Assembly (NCBI GenBank): GCA_035651635.1
Contig: DASRFK010000303.1
Span: 1 to 53,893, forward strand
Direction of reading: 5' to 3'
DNA length: 53,893 bases
Source of the DNA: JANXQE01 sp035651635
GTDB lineage: Bacteria; Verrucomicrobiota; Verrucomicrobiia; Limisphaerales; UBA8199
Position numbers and translations under genes: made by a program
Notes under the pieces: generated by a model
Told to the model about the DNA's origin: nothing
Database searches by the model: none
The model's input: the letters and a program-made list of their open reading frames with translations, nothing else
Shown: positions 1 to 8,782 of the stretch, piece after piece
Position numbering within the stretch: the stretch's first letter is position 1
Layout: each line of letters begins with the position of its first letter

Positions 1-662
1 CAAATCACCGCGGCAAGGAACAAAGGGAAAAAACCGATCATGGCCCAGTTATTGGCCATCCCGGCGCCGAATACCAAGGCGGCGCGGAACAGCCAGGAAT
101 CACGGCCATCGATCCGATACTCCAACAGGCAGCGGATCACATACGCGAAGAGCAGCAGGTTGAGCATTTCAATCGAGGCGGCGGTCGCGTTTTCCCAAAA
201 ACTTAACTGTAATCCGCACACGGCGGCCGCCACCACCGGCGGCACCCACGCCGCCGGGATGGACAACAAAGAAAAGCGACTGCTTGCACGAATGCGTTGC
301 TCTTTGGTTCGATCATGCGGCAGCAGCGTTACCGACCGCGCCAGGAGCGCCAGGCTTAGAGCGGCGCAAACGACGGAGAAAAGATTGAGCAAGACGGGGA
401 TGGCGGCCGCGGGCAGCCACCGCAAAGGATAGGTGACCAGCCAGTACAGCGGCTCGGTCAGGCTCGGCTGCCAGATCCAGCCGGAGGTTCTGGCCACCGG
501 CAGCAGGCTCGAGAAGGAGACCCAATAGTTGAGGCTCAGCAGGTAAACCAGCGCGGCGGCGCCAGCGATTAGCCACGGCAGAACGGCACTGACGAATCTC
601 TTTTCGGAAGTCGCTTCGTCGGCGATTGTCATGCGGCGGGCCACAGTTGAATCAATGCTCAT
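1..662 (-). CDS. DUF2723-type membrane protein, N-terminal fragment
   Basis: An open frame runs from an ATG at 662 leftward off the window edge for 220 codons without a stop, so only the N-terminal part is visible. A first hydrophobic helix lies near residues 28-45 (AVLPWLIAGAAALVYLLSL), followed by a region with the motif SLTEPLYWLVTYPLRWLP and further helices near 85-105, 130-150 and 190-220. The short luminal loop followed by a paired-helix pattern resembles DUF2723 proteins, multi-spanning integral membrane proteins related to protein O-mannosyltransferases that often carry C-terminal TPRs in this phylum. Substrate and role are unknown. An alternative ATG lies at 632. It is transcribed in the same direction as the following methyltransferase gene but is separated from it. 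The family assignment is moderate because the catalytic C-terminal part is outside the window. Confidence 0.6.
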   Translation of the reverse strand, partial: MSIDSTVARRMTIADEATSEKRFVSAVLPWLIAGAAALVYLLSLNYWVSFSSLLPVARTSGWIWQPSLTEPLYWLVTYPLRWLPAAAIPVLLNLFSVVCAALSLALLARSVTLLPHDRTKEQRIRASSRFSLLSIPAAWVPPVVAAAVCGLQLSFWENATAASIEMLNLLLFAYVIRCLLEYRIDGRDSWLFRAALVFGAGMANNWAMIGFFPLFLAAVI

Positions 663-701
663 GGAGTTAGCAAGTTTACAATTTACGCAGAACTGACGGG
701 T

Positions 702-1832
702 TCAGGCAGACCGCAGGTCCGCCACGCACTCGACGTGCGCAGTTTGCGGAAACATGTCCAACGGGACCACTTGCGCTATTTTAAAGACATCTTCCCCGCA
801 CAAAACGTTCAGATCTCGCGCCATAGTGGCAGGTTGGCACGAGATGTAAATGACTTGCCGCGGTCTGACCCGGCGCAACAACTCCAACATCTCCGGCCGG
901 CAACCCTTGCGCGGTGGGTCGAGCAAAACACACGTTGTTCGCGCGTCCAGGCGCCCGAGGATCTCAGGCAGCATCTCCTCCGCCTTGCCGGCCATGAACT
1001 CGCCGTTGGCGCGGCCATGCGATTTCGCATTGCGCCTTGCGGCTTTTATGGCCAGTTGGTCGTACTCGACCCCGATGAAAGAATCAACCAGATCGCTCAG
1101 TTCAATGCTGAAAAAACCGACCCCGCAGTAAATGTCGGCCAAATGACGCGCGCCGCTGTTGCTCAGACATTTGCGAGCAGTCTCCACCAGTCCCGGCAAC
1201 AGGAAATAATTGTTCTGAAAGAACGAATCCGGCGGCACTTCCCATCCTTCGGGCGCAATCCGCAAAACCACCTTCAGTCCGCCTTTGGGTGGCGGATGAG
1301 CTCTCACTTCGCGGATCTGCTCATTGAGAGCCGGCTCGGAAATCTCGCATCGTTCGATGTCCTCGACCAGTCTATCCGCGGCGCGGATGAAGCCCAGATT
1401 CAGACCTTGCTTGTACTTGTCCCATTGGCTGCGGATCATAATCCGATTGCGATAACCATATGGTTTAGGACAAGGCACTACTTGGCTCACTGCGGCAGAG
1501 TCGAAGCCGCCGATTCGTTGGAATAGGTCCCGCACCTGTTTCTGCTTAAGTCGCAGTTGCGCCGAATACTCCAGGTGCTGGTACTGGCACCCGCCGCATT
1601 CGCCGAAATAGCGGCAGAGTGGCCGGACCCGCTCGGCGGACGGCTCCAGCACCCGTACCAACTTGGCCCTGGCAAAATGCTTTTTGACTTCCGTAACCTC
1701 CGCCTCAACCACCTCGCCGACCGCCACCCAGGGAACAAAATAAACAAATTCGTTGTGCCGCGCCACCCCCTCCCCGCCGAAGGCGATGTCGCTCACCGTT
1801 AGACTCAATTTGTCGCCCACGACTGGACCCAT
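702..1832 (-). CDS. rlmD: TrmA/RumA-family RNA (uracil-C5)-methyltransferase, RlmD-like
   Basis: This is a SAM-dependent enzyme that methylates C5 of a uridine in RNA, by family most likely U1939 of 23S rRNA. The protein (376 residues from the ATG at 1832) begins with a TRAM RNA-binding domain (GDKLSLTVSDIAFGGEGVAR). Next come the iron-sulfur cysteines C73, C79 and C82 (CRYFGECGGC), with a possible fourth ligand in IERCEIS. The methyltransferase domain shows FFQNN, the SAM-binding ADIYCGVGFF, the LDPPRKG block and YISCQPAT, which holds the catalytic cysteine. The frame stays open to a TTG at 1865, but the ATG at 1832 directly precedes the TRAM domain. TrmA-family members share these motifs, so the exact target base is inferred. 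Confidence 0.88.
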   Translation of the reverse strand: MGPVVGDKLSLTVSDIAFGGEGVARHNEFVYFVPWVAVGEVVEAEVTEVKKHFARAKLVRVLEPSAERVRPLCRYFGECGGCQYQHLEYSAQLRLKQKQVRDLFQRIGGFDSAAVSQVVPCPKPYGYRNRIMIRSQWDKYKQGLNLGFIRAADRLVEDIERCEISEPALNEQIREVRAHPPPKGGLKVVLRIAPEGWEVPPDSFFQNNYFLLPGLVETARKCLSNSGARHLADIYCGVGFFSIELSDLVDSFIGVEYDQLAIKAARRNAKSHGRANGEFMAGKAEEMLPEILGRLDARTTCVLLDPPRKGCRPEMLELLRRVRPRQVIYISCQPATMARDLNVLCGEDVFKIAQVVPLDMFPQTAHVECVADLRSA

Positions 1833-2121
1833 GGCCGCACGGTAGGAAATTGCCCCCTCGGACAAAAGCGTTTTTTAAACCCCGCCCGCTCGGAGCGAGC
1901 CATCCTCTGCCTGCAAGTGCCGCGAATGATGAGGCGCGGGCACAGAGTTCACACCTTTGAACTGCGGAGGCCTGCTGCGGGCCGAGACGGCCCATGCAGC
2001 GGGAGGCTGCGTTCACCGCGAACCAGCGTTCAGCGAGTGCCTCCACGGCATTGGGGTCATCAACCTTTCCCAATGGCGGGCCTTCTCCTCGGAGGAGGAG
2101 ATGGCCGGGAGAGGAGGCCGT

Positions 2122-2709
2122 TCAACGCACGCTTGAAGGGTAGGCTGCGGCGATGGGGACTTCGCCAAGATCAGCCACCGAATGAGACCAGAAAGGAACA
2201 CACGTAGTGGCATACCCGGCGCGCTTGATCACCAGCAATCCGAATCGCGGAAAGGCATCCACCGGAATACAGTACAAGTCCATCCGACGCTCGACGGGCA
2301 GTGAGAACATCCCTTTATCATCACTCATGACGGTCGGTGAACGGCCACTGGAAAAAGCCTTCTCCGGTGACTCCGGCGGATAGGTCGAACGAGAGATGAC
2401 GACCTCCGCTCCACTAACAGGCGCGTGTGTGCCAGAATCAACGATCCGACCAGTAGCGCCAGGGCTCACGTTGAAGCGAAGCGGCACGCAGCCGCACATC
2501 ACCAACAAAAACCCGGGCAAGAGCAGACGAATGATGAGGCGCCCTCGGGCGTTTTCGCACGAACGCCTCGGTGGCTCAAAATCAGCACATGCGCGCCCAG
2601 GTAGCAGTGACCGCGGAGCTTCTATTGCTACGACAGTATTGGAGTTCACAACCTTTTCGCGCGAACAGATTGACGGGAGGATTCCTCCCAATGCAAACGT
2701 ATCATCCAT
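2122..2709 (-). CDS. Putative lipoprotein with carboxypeptidase-regulatory-like domain
   Basis: A probable exported lipoprotein. The segment LLLPGFLLVMCGC looks like the hydrophobic core and lipobox of a lipoprotein signal peptide, preceded by arginines. It is followed by TGRIVDSGTHAPVSGAEVVI and a later YATTCVPF segment, the pattern of a single CarboxypepD_reg-like beta-sandwich (a transthyretin-like fold that usually mediates binding rather than catalysis). The long, charged stretch before the signal core is unusual. No ATG, GTG or TTG was found directly before the core, so the upstream limit (ATG at 2709, or an in-frame GTG slightly downstream) is uncertain. A palindromic repeat starts only about 25 bases upstream of the ATG. 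Partners are not evident from the context. Confidence 0.45.
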   Translation of the reverse strand: MDDTFALGGILPSICSREKVVNSNTVVAIEAPRSLLPGRACADFEPPRRSCENARGRLIIRLLLPGFLLVMCGCVPLRFNVSPGATGRIVDSGTHAPVSGAEVVISRSTYPPESPEKAFSSGRSPTVMSDDKGMFSLPVERRMDLYCIPVDAFPRFGLLVIKRAGYATTCVPFWSHSVADLGEVPIAAAYPSSVR

Positions 2710-2735
2710 AGTGACCTGTTGTACTGCTCTTCCGT

Positions 2736-2825
2736 TAGAGCGTGTTTTAGAACTCGGTTTGGAGTCCCGCCTTTAGGCGGCCCGGCGCCAAAACCACCTC
2801 AAGGCGGGACTCCGAACCCCTGCGG
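2736..2825. repeat. Palindromic MITE-like repeat, family A, copy 1
   Basis: Begins with TAGAGCGTGTTTTAGAA. It contains inverted arms built around GGAGTCCCGCCTTTAGGCGG and its near-complement AAGGCGGGACTCC. Related copies lie at 41568-41660 and 49096-49200. Copy 3 ends in TTTTAAAACACGCTCT, the complement of the start of copies 1 and 2, which indicates terminal inverted repeats. Confidence 0.75.
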
Positions 2826-2836
2826 ATTGGCCAAGT

Positions 2837-3250
2837 CTATGGCGCTTGGTCCAACTTCTTCTGAATGGCACCGCTGACTTTGCCGTCGACCAGCGACTCG
2901 ATCACGCCACCAACCAGGTCCTGAACGTCGCGATCCAACTGCTTCGGATTGCCTGTCGGGTACTTGCTATTGCCCTCGAGAAAACCAAACATACTGTTGT
3001 TCTCGGAAAGAGCCATGGACACTTTGACCTGCAGTTCCTTGCCGCTATTGGTCAGCGAGACTACTGTGGCATCAAGCGAGTAAGCCTTGGCGTTCTTGTC
3101 GTTGGGCTTGTCCAGGGTCATGTTGGAAGAGCCTTTGATGGCCTTCTCTGCGGCCGTCTTCATGGTCTTGGGCAAGGTTGCCTTGTATTTATTATCAAAG
3201 ACCTTGTCCGCCTTCATGTTCTTAATGATCATGTACGCTTTGTCAGCCAT
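2837..3250 (-). CDS. Hypothetical protein, 137 residues
   Basis: An unrecognised small soluble protein with an ATG start at 3250, no signal peptide and no membrane segment. It is lysine- and asparagine-rich in its first half (several KNMKADK-like and DNKYKATLPK segments) and has a hydrophobic strand pattern later (KELQVKVSMAL). Its C-terminus (DLVGGVIESLVDGKV) looks helical and amphipathic. The amino-acid composition is like that of a genuine folded protein rather than a frame shadow, and no other convincing frame overlaps it. It sits between two palindromic repeats and shares the orientation of its neighbours but is not closely spaced with them. No function is proposed. Confidence 0.6.
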   Translation of the reverse strand: MADKAYMIIKNMKADKVFDNKYKATLPKTMKTAAEKAIKGSSNMTLDKPNDKNAKAYSLDATVVSLTNSGKELQVKVSMALSENNSMFGFLEGNSKYPTGNPKQLDRDVQDLVGGVIESLVDGKVSGAIQKKLDQAP

Positions 3251-3350
3251 AGTGTAGAAAGTGGTTGAAATTCAGCCTTCAGGCGCTTTGGGAACCACGC
3301 CCAATGATAATTCTGAATAGGGACTCGTCAAGCGCCGGCGGGTGCGATTC

Positions 3351-3510
3351 GAAGTGTCGGTCTTGGCTGGAAGCCGAAAAAAGCGGCAGAGGGCTGCCGC
3401 AGTCCAAAACCTTCGGTTCTCGAGGCCCGCGCCCGTGTCGCGCTTGCGTTTTGGAGTGCGGCAGCCCTGCCGCTTTTCCGCCGATCAACTCAGAATGACC
3501 GAAGAATTTA
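3351..3510. repeat. Palindromic repeat, family B, copy 1
   Basis: An element bounded by GAAGTGTCGGTC and GACCGAAGAATTT. Inside, arms at 3381-3410 and 3448-3475 are near-perfect complements (GCGGCAGAGGGCTGCCGCAG against TGCGGCAGCCCTGCCGC, both flanked by TCCAAAAC or its complement). The loop reads CTCGAGGCCCGCGCCCGTGT. A second copy at 30770-30895 carries this loop in the opposite orientation. Confidence 0.75.
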
Positions 3511-3540
3511 ATCACGCGCCGGCCCTTTTAAATGCTCCGG

Positions 3541-6500
3541 TCAAGGAGTGGGTCTCAATACATAAGCTATAACGTCCGCCAAGTCCTGGGGTTTGAGGCC
3601 CGTTTCAAATCCCTCGGGCATCAGGGAACGACCGGAAGTCGTTAACTGTTTCAGATTTGAGCGCGCGACCTGCTCTTCGGAACCGCCCGCCAGGCGCAAC
3701 GTAATGCTGTTCGCCGATTCCGAGCTCAAAACGCCCGTTAATTCACGATCATCTTTGGTAATGGCGGTGTAGGCGGTATACGCCGGATCCACCGCCCGAT
3801 TCGGATCCAGGATCGCTACGACCAACTCAGGAACTGGCTTGTCAGCCATCGTTCCCAAATCAGGGCCGATACTCTGGCCCTCCCCCCGCAGCCGGTGACA
3901 AATCGAGCAGTTCTGCGTGAACAAGCTGTGCCCTTTCGCGGCGTCCCCTTTCAATTCAGGAACACTTTGGTAGGCCTCAAGGACCTTTTTCCGATCCGAA
4001 TTGGCCGCCGCAAACAATTGTTGGGCGCGCTGGCGAACCACCGGATTTTCATGACTCAGCAGCTTTTGACTTTGAAGCGGTCCCAATTCCGCCGGGAGCA
4101 AGCGGCCTTGTTCGAGCGCGGTAAGGAGAACCTCGATCCATTCCTGCCGGCTGAGCAGCGCATTGAGAACTGTTTGACGCTCAATGAGTCCGCACCTCCG
4201 CCATGCCTTGAGCAACACCTGCCCGACCTTCGGTTCACTGAGCTGGCGCAAGCGATCCAGGGCCGCGTTTTGCACCGGCATCGTGTTTTGCGGATTTAAC
4301 AATTCTCCTAACACATCGATATCCTGAGCCTTCTCCTTCTCTTGCCGTGCCAGCAGACCGATCGCCCTTACTCGGTCGGGTTCCTCAATCCCCGGACTCG
4401 TCGCAAGGTGCCGAGCCTCAGCCAACAGCGGGCTCAAGCGCGGCAGAATCTCGCGCAACGGTGCGCCGGCTTCGTTCGCGAAAGCAGTCAGGCCGGTGTG
4501 GGCCCGATCCAGCGCCGAGGCCAGCCCCGCCACTGCGGCAACTTGCCACGGCTCGTATTGTTTCCCTGATGGCGTTGCCGCTTTGCTCAGCATTTCTGCC
4601 AAGGCGGGTTCCACGCCCATTTCCGCGGCGAGGCTGACCAAACGTTCCGCCAGGCTCGCGTCCGGAAACGAGACGGTCTTCGCGCCGAACATCCCTTCGA
4701 CGATTTGCGCCAAATGTGCCGGCGTTGAGCTCAAGAGCGCGAGTTGCATCGCCTCGTTTTGCCAGTCTCTGCGCATCAGGCTTTCGAGCGTCCCGCCGGC
4801 CTGGGCGCCTTTCCATTCACCAAGGCTGAAAGCCAATTGGTACCGAACCCGCACATCCGGGTCGCTTTGAAGCCCCAAAAGTCGCGAATTCAGTCCAGGG
4901 CTTTGTCCAAAACGGCTTTCGCTCAGCACCAGGGCCTGTCGACGCACAGCCCAGTGTGCGTCCCCCAAGGCCGAAAGGAGTGTCCGCTCATCAAGTGCTT
5001 CCAGCCCGGCGAGAGTGCTCAGTGCCTGGAGTCGCACTTTGGGACCGGCGGCCCGTTCCGCCAGCAGCTTGAGACCTTCCGCGGCGTCCATTTTGTGCCC
5101 CTGAACCAAAAGCCGCTGAACAGTGTCTCTTTGCCAGCCGTTCGGACTATCGAGAGCGGCAACTAACTCGGGAGTAGAGAGCTGGTCTAAACGACGGATC
5201 GGTCGAAGGCGAGCGCCGGCGGGATAAATGCGGTAAATGCGGCCTTTGTCTTCGCCGGCCCGCAAATCCGGCCGCTGCTTCAGTTCATCCGGAAAATATT
5301 CCGGGTGCTCGATGACCAGCCGGTACATATCGGCGAAGTACAGCGCGCCGTCAGGCCCCGTCTTCACCATGACCGGCCGGCACCAATTATCGGCGGAAGC
5401 CAGGAATTCTGAATTCGTCTCGGCCGGAGCCCGCCGGCTCACATACGAAACACCGTCCGCCTCGAGAACCTCCCGATGAATGACATTATTCGCCGGTTCG
5501 CAAATGAACACGCTCGTTTCAAATTCCGGTCCAAACAAATCATCCCGGTATGGATTGGCGCTGCAAGCGCTGGTCACTTCGAACAAAGCGTTCGGCCAAT
5601 TAAATCGCTGCTGCGGCCGGCTCGCCGGGAAAAGCCGGGTCGAGTTGGAGTAACTGGCAAGCATGCGGCTCAGCGATGCAACGGCCAGGTGCGGGTTTCG
5701 CGCCAGATACCGCTCCGGCAAATAATAATGCCAAAGCCAGTGACTGTTATCGTTGCCAAACCAATCGCCCCAGTCGTCCCGGTGCCGGCCGAATTGAGTG
5801 GCGCCCGGCTGCAGCTCCATCTTCCCGTCGTCCGGCCGGAACCGCAGATCATGGCCGCGCAAATTCAATTCCTGGTTGTCGGCCACCGAACGCACGACGC
5901 CGCCGCTGCCTCCGTTTGCGGCATAGATCCAACTGTCCAGTCCATATTCAAAACCATTGACTCGGTGCTGCTGGTTGCCTTCACGGAATCCGGTAAAGAG
6001 CAATCGCCGAACGTCGGCTCGGCCGTCGCCGTCGGTGTCCTCCGCGTAAAAAATGTCCGGCGCCGCGCTCACCAGCACGCCTTTCCCCCAGGGCATGATC
6101 CCGTTGGGGAATCCAATCCCGTCCATGAATACCGTCGACTTGTCATACCGGCCGTCACCGCGTGTGTCTTCGAGCACACGCACCACCCCGCCGGGTTTGC
6201 CTCTTCCGTCCATTCCCAGCGGATAATCACGCATCTCGACCACCCAGAGTTTCCCGTCCGGTCCCCAGTCAAACGCCACCGGATCGATCACCTGTGGCTC
6301 GCTGGCCACCAACTCGATCTTGAATCCGGGGGCCAAATGAAAGGAAGCCAGCGCTTCAGCCGTTGACTGCGGGCCGGCCTCGTTGCCCTTTTGCAATTCT
6401 TTGAACGGGACCCGCAGCACTTTGTCCGGCAGATGCGACGTGTCTTCATTTTGCACCCAAAGTTCACCGGAACGAAACCATGCGCCGTTATTGGGTTGCG

Positions 6501-8397
6501 CGCCGCCTCGGCTGATCATCGGGAGTGCTCCCGGCGAATCGTGCGCCCCCGATCGTACTGCGTAGGACCACCCAACCTCCCAGCCCAGCCAAGGCTTCGG
6601 ATGCGCAATAAACAGATGGACCGAGTACCCCCTTTCGTTCGAAAACAGAACGTCGGCATAACCGTCGTCGTTCAGATCGACAAAGCGCAACCCATTTTCC
6701 CGGCCCGCCGCATTCACGATCGAAGTGCCTTCCGGCAAAGTCAAAGGCAGCTTTTTCCACACTAGCTCCGAATCCGACCACTTAAAGACGGCATTCTGAC
6801 TTTCGTTGCCCACCACCAGCTCGCACTCGCCGTCGTTATCCACATCGCGCAAGCGCACCCCGCGGTCACGGCCGTCCTCCGAGGTGAGCACCGGCTGACC
6901 TCGCAGCGTCAGGCCGTTGAAAAAATTGCCGACCTCCTGCCAGTCATTCCCATCAAAAGACCAGGCGCCTTTTGCGGCCTCACTCCGGAAAAAAGCCGTC
7001 ACCTGGCGGTTCGTTCCCAGGATTCCGAAATGGAAGGTGTCGTCGGGACTTTTCGCGCTTGGTTTGGAAAGCAGCACCGCCGGAAAATTGCCTTCGGTCC
7101 ATGATCCGGCGGCCGGGTTCCAAATCCGGGTGCAGCGCTTTTGGGAATTGCCGATCACCACGTCGAGAAAACCATCTTCGTTCAGATCCAGAAGCCGCAC
7201 CCCATTGTCCCCGCCATCCGCCGCGCGCAGAGGTTGGTCCAGCAGCAGATGATGGTTGAGGCGCGCCAGCGCTTCGCGGAAGTTGAGGAACTTGATTCGC
7301 GCTCCGTACTTGCTCGCCGCATAATCGATGAGCTGGACCAACTGGTCGCTGCGAATCCAGTTGTACGGATGAAAGATCATCGTGAAAACGCCGCGTTTCA
7401 GAACCACCGCATCCAGTGCCGCTTTCCAATCCCTGACCGTCACCGGGTTTGTCGGCCCGTGATAATTGAACGCTTCGAAATCGCTCGGCACGGCGCACGG
7501 AAACTCCCAGCAAAGCCGGTTGATCACATACGGATAAGGGTAATCCTCAATGCTCGTCGCAAAGGACCCGAAGCTGACGCGCGTCGTAGCATTGGTGAGC
7601 GACGGAAAATACTTGCGGAATTTTTCGCGCCCGTCCGGCTCCAACACCAACTCGCGCGGCAGACTCGGGTCGTTGGTAGTGATCAGGTTCATGACGGAGG
7701 AATCGATCGATAGGAAATTCCCTTTCGGGCTGGGCTGATTGAAAAGCTCGGCGTAAAAGCGAGGACTGGCGCTGTCCATCGAATCGCAGCAAGGCACGCG
7801 AAACGCCACCGGCCCGGCTCCGGAAATCGAATTCAGCAAATCAATACAGCCATAAAAGTTCGTCGCCGCGCTCGTGAAATCTCCGTTGGCCAGCAGCGGA
7901 CAGGGATGCATCAGCGTATGCGCTTCAATCGAGAGGCCTTCCTTGAGCCAGCTTTGCACCTGGAGATCCTCCGCGGGTATCGAGCGGGTCATGATCGACA
8001 CTGGGGCGCGGCCGTCGATCTGTTTGAGCCGAGCCAATACCGGGCGCAAAAAGGTTTCATATCTCGCGCTCTCGGTCATGTCATCGATTGCCAAAATGAT
8101 GACCGCTTCGACTCCCGGCTCATCGACCCACTGCGGTGTGGTTAGTTTCGGAAACCGCAGGTTCACATAAAACGGGTCGCTGCTGTCCAAATAAGTCAAA
8201 TCATTCGCAGAGTTCCTTGGCGATGGCTCGGCCGCTCCGCCCAGCTCTGGCAAAACAGCGAGCAGCGCCACTACGAAGACCTCGGCAAGGCCTCCGCGTC
8301 GTAATACGGAACTGCGCGGAGCCGCGAGTGGACTATTGCCAGCCGCCGGCGCGCGAGACAATAGAAAAGCCTGAACGCGTTCATCGATTGGGCTCAC
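3541..8397 (-). CDS. Giant secreted deacetylase-like / FG-GAP / PVC-type dehydrogenase / HEAT / cytochrome c protein
   Basis: A probable periplasmic multidomain oxidoreductase of about 1618 residues. Order: hydrophobic signal segment (EVFVVALLAVLPELGG); a NodB-like polysaccharide deacetylase region near residues 90-370 with ILAIDDM and the metal-type histidines in EAHTLMHP; three FG-GAP/VCBS calcium-type repeats near 395-575 (LLDLNEDGFLDVVIG, LRDVDNDGECELVVG, FVDLNDDGYADVLF); the PVC-type beta-propeller dehydrogenase domain near 690-1060 (FKIELVASEP, EDTDGDGRADV); HEAT-like helices; and a C-terminal cytochrome c domain with CSICH (C1497, C1500, H1501). The frame stays open upstream to an ATG at 8664, but 8461-8664 consists of dispersed repeats. 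I therefore prefer the GTG at 8397; a TTG at 8361 is also possible. By family it may oxidise a sugar or alcohol and pass electrons to the haem; the substrate is unknown. Confidence 0.82.
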   Translation of the reverse strand: MSPIDERVQAFLLSRAPAAGNSPLAAPRSSVLRRGGLAEVFVVALLAVLPELGGAAEPSPRNSANDLTYLDSSDPFYVNLRFPKLTTPQWVDEPGVEAVIILAIDDMTESARYETFLRPVLARLKQIDGRAPVSIMTRSIPAEDLQVQSWLKEGLSIEAHTLMHPCPLLANGDFTSAATNFYGCIDLLNSISGAGPVAFRVPCCDSMDSASPRFYAELFNQPSPKGNFLSIDSSVMNLITTNDPSLPRELVLEPDGREKFRKYFPSLTNATTRVSFGSFATSIEDYPYPYVINRLCWEFPCAVPSDFEAFNYHGPTNPVTVRDWKAALDAVVLKRGVFTMIFHPYNWIRSDQLVQLIDYAASKYGARIKFLNFREALARLNHHLLLDQPLRAADGGDNGVRLLDLNEDGFLDVVIGNSQKRCTRIWNPAAGSWTEGNFPAVLLSKPSAKSPDDTFHFGILGTNRQVTAFFRSEAAKGAWSFDGNDWQEVGNFFNGLTLRGQPVLTSEDGRDRGVRLRDVDNDGECELVVGNESQNAVFKWSDSELVWKKLPLTLPEGTSIVNAAGRENGLRFVDLNDDGYADVLFSNERGYSVHLFIAHPKPWLGWEVGWSYAVRSGAHDSPGALPMISRGGAQPNNGAWFRSGELWVQNEDTSHLPDKVLRVPFKELQKGNEAGPQSTAEALASFHLAPGFKIELVASEPQVIDPVAFDWGPDGKLWVVEMRDYPLGMDGRGKPGGVVRVLEDTRGDGRYDKSTVFMDGIGFPNGIMPWGKGVLVSAAPDIFYAEDTDGDGRADVRRLLFTGFREGNQQHRVNGFEYGLDSWIYAANGGSGGVVRSVADNQELNLRGHDLRFRPDDGKMELQPGATQFGRHRDDWGDWFGNDNSHWLWHYYLPERYLARNPHLAVASLSRMLASYSNSTRLFPASRPQQRFNWPNALFEVTSACSANPYRDDLFGPEFETSVFICEPANNVIHREVLEADGVSYVSRRAPAETNSEFLASADNWCRPVMVKTGPDGALYFADMYRLVIEHPEYFPDELKQRPDLRAGEDKGRIYRIYPAGARLRPIRRLDQLSTPELVAALDSPNGWQRDTVQRLLVQGHKMDAAEGLKLLAERAAGPKVRLQALSTLAGLEALDERTLLSALGDAHWAVRRQALVLSESRFGQSPGLNSRLLGLQSDPDVRVRYQLAFSLGEWKGAQAGGTLESLMRRDWQNEAMQLALLSSTPAHLAQIVEGMFGAKTVSFPDASLAERLVSLAAEMGVEPALAEMLSKAATPSGKQYEPWQVAAVAGLASALDRAHTGLTAFANEAGAPLREILPRLSPLLAEARHLATSPGIEEPDRVRAIGLLARQEKEKAQDIDVLGELLNPQNTMPVQNAALDRLRQLSEPKVGQVLLKAWRRCGLIERQTVLNALLSRQEWIEVLLTALEQGRLLPAELGPLQSQKLLSHENPVVRQRAQQLFAAANSDRKKVLEAYQSVPELKGDAAKGHSLFTQNCSICHRLRGEGQSIGPDLGTMADKPVPELVVAILDPNRAVDPAYTAYTAITKDDRELTGVLSSESANSITLRLAGGSEEQVARSNLKQLTTSGRSLMPEGFETGLKPQDLADVIAYVLRPTP

Positions 8398-8460
8398 GCA
8401 TCCAACCTGCGCGGCCCCTGCCTTTTTGTCGAGCCGGGAAGAGTTTGAGTTTTCGAACTT

Positions 8461-8748
8461 CCCATCTGCGGTCGCCCCGAACCTGTAGGGAGATTCACGG
8501 AAAGCCTTCTTTTGCGCATGCAGATGTATTGCGACCACGAACCCAAACTGCGCTGCGAAAGCTCCACCCTCTCCTGGGGGAGAGGGCCGGGGTGAGGGCG
8601 GGCTTTTTCCGTTCGGTTCATGGAAAGCCTCCCCGATCGCGAAAGGATCCCTTACGGGAACCATGAACCCAGCCGCTCCAATGCTTCCCCCGAAGGCTCC
8701 TCTTCCTCATCTGCGGCCGCCCCGAATCTGCGGAGGTTCATGGAAAGC
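8461..8748. repeat. Repeat-rich leader region upstream of the PVC protein
   Basis: Two direct copies of a roughly 43-base motif (starting CATCTGCGG, ending GGAAAGC) lie at 8461-8507 and 8708-8748. Between them, at 8566-8603, is a CCCTCTCC..GGAGAGGGCCGGGG dispersed repeat of a kind that is common between bacterial genes. The upstream extension of the giant PVC gene translates these repeats (residues SPPSPRPSPPGEG), which argues that it is not coding. Confidence 0.6.
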
Positions 8749-8782
8749 GCTTTCCGCGCCACCCCAGGTTTTGCGGCGGATC

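Noticed and set aside
735..1526. Plus-strand frame of 263 codons opposite the RlmD-like gene
   Set aside because: It is antisense to a gene with intact motifs, has biased composition and no recognisable domain.
5476..6366. Plus-strand frame of 296 codons opposite the giant PVC gene
   Set aside because: It is antisense to the well-supported dehydrogenase domain and has no family features.
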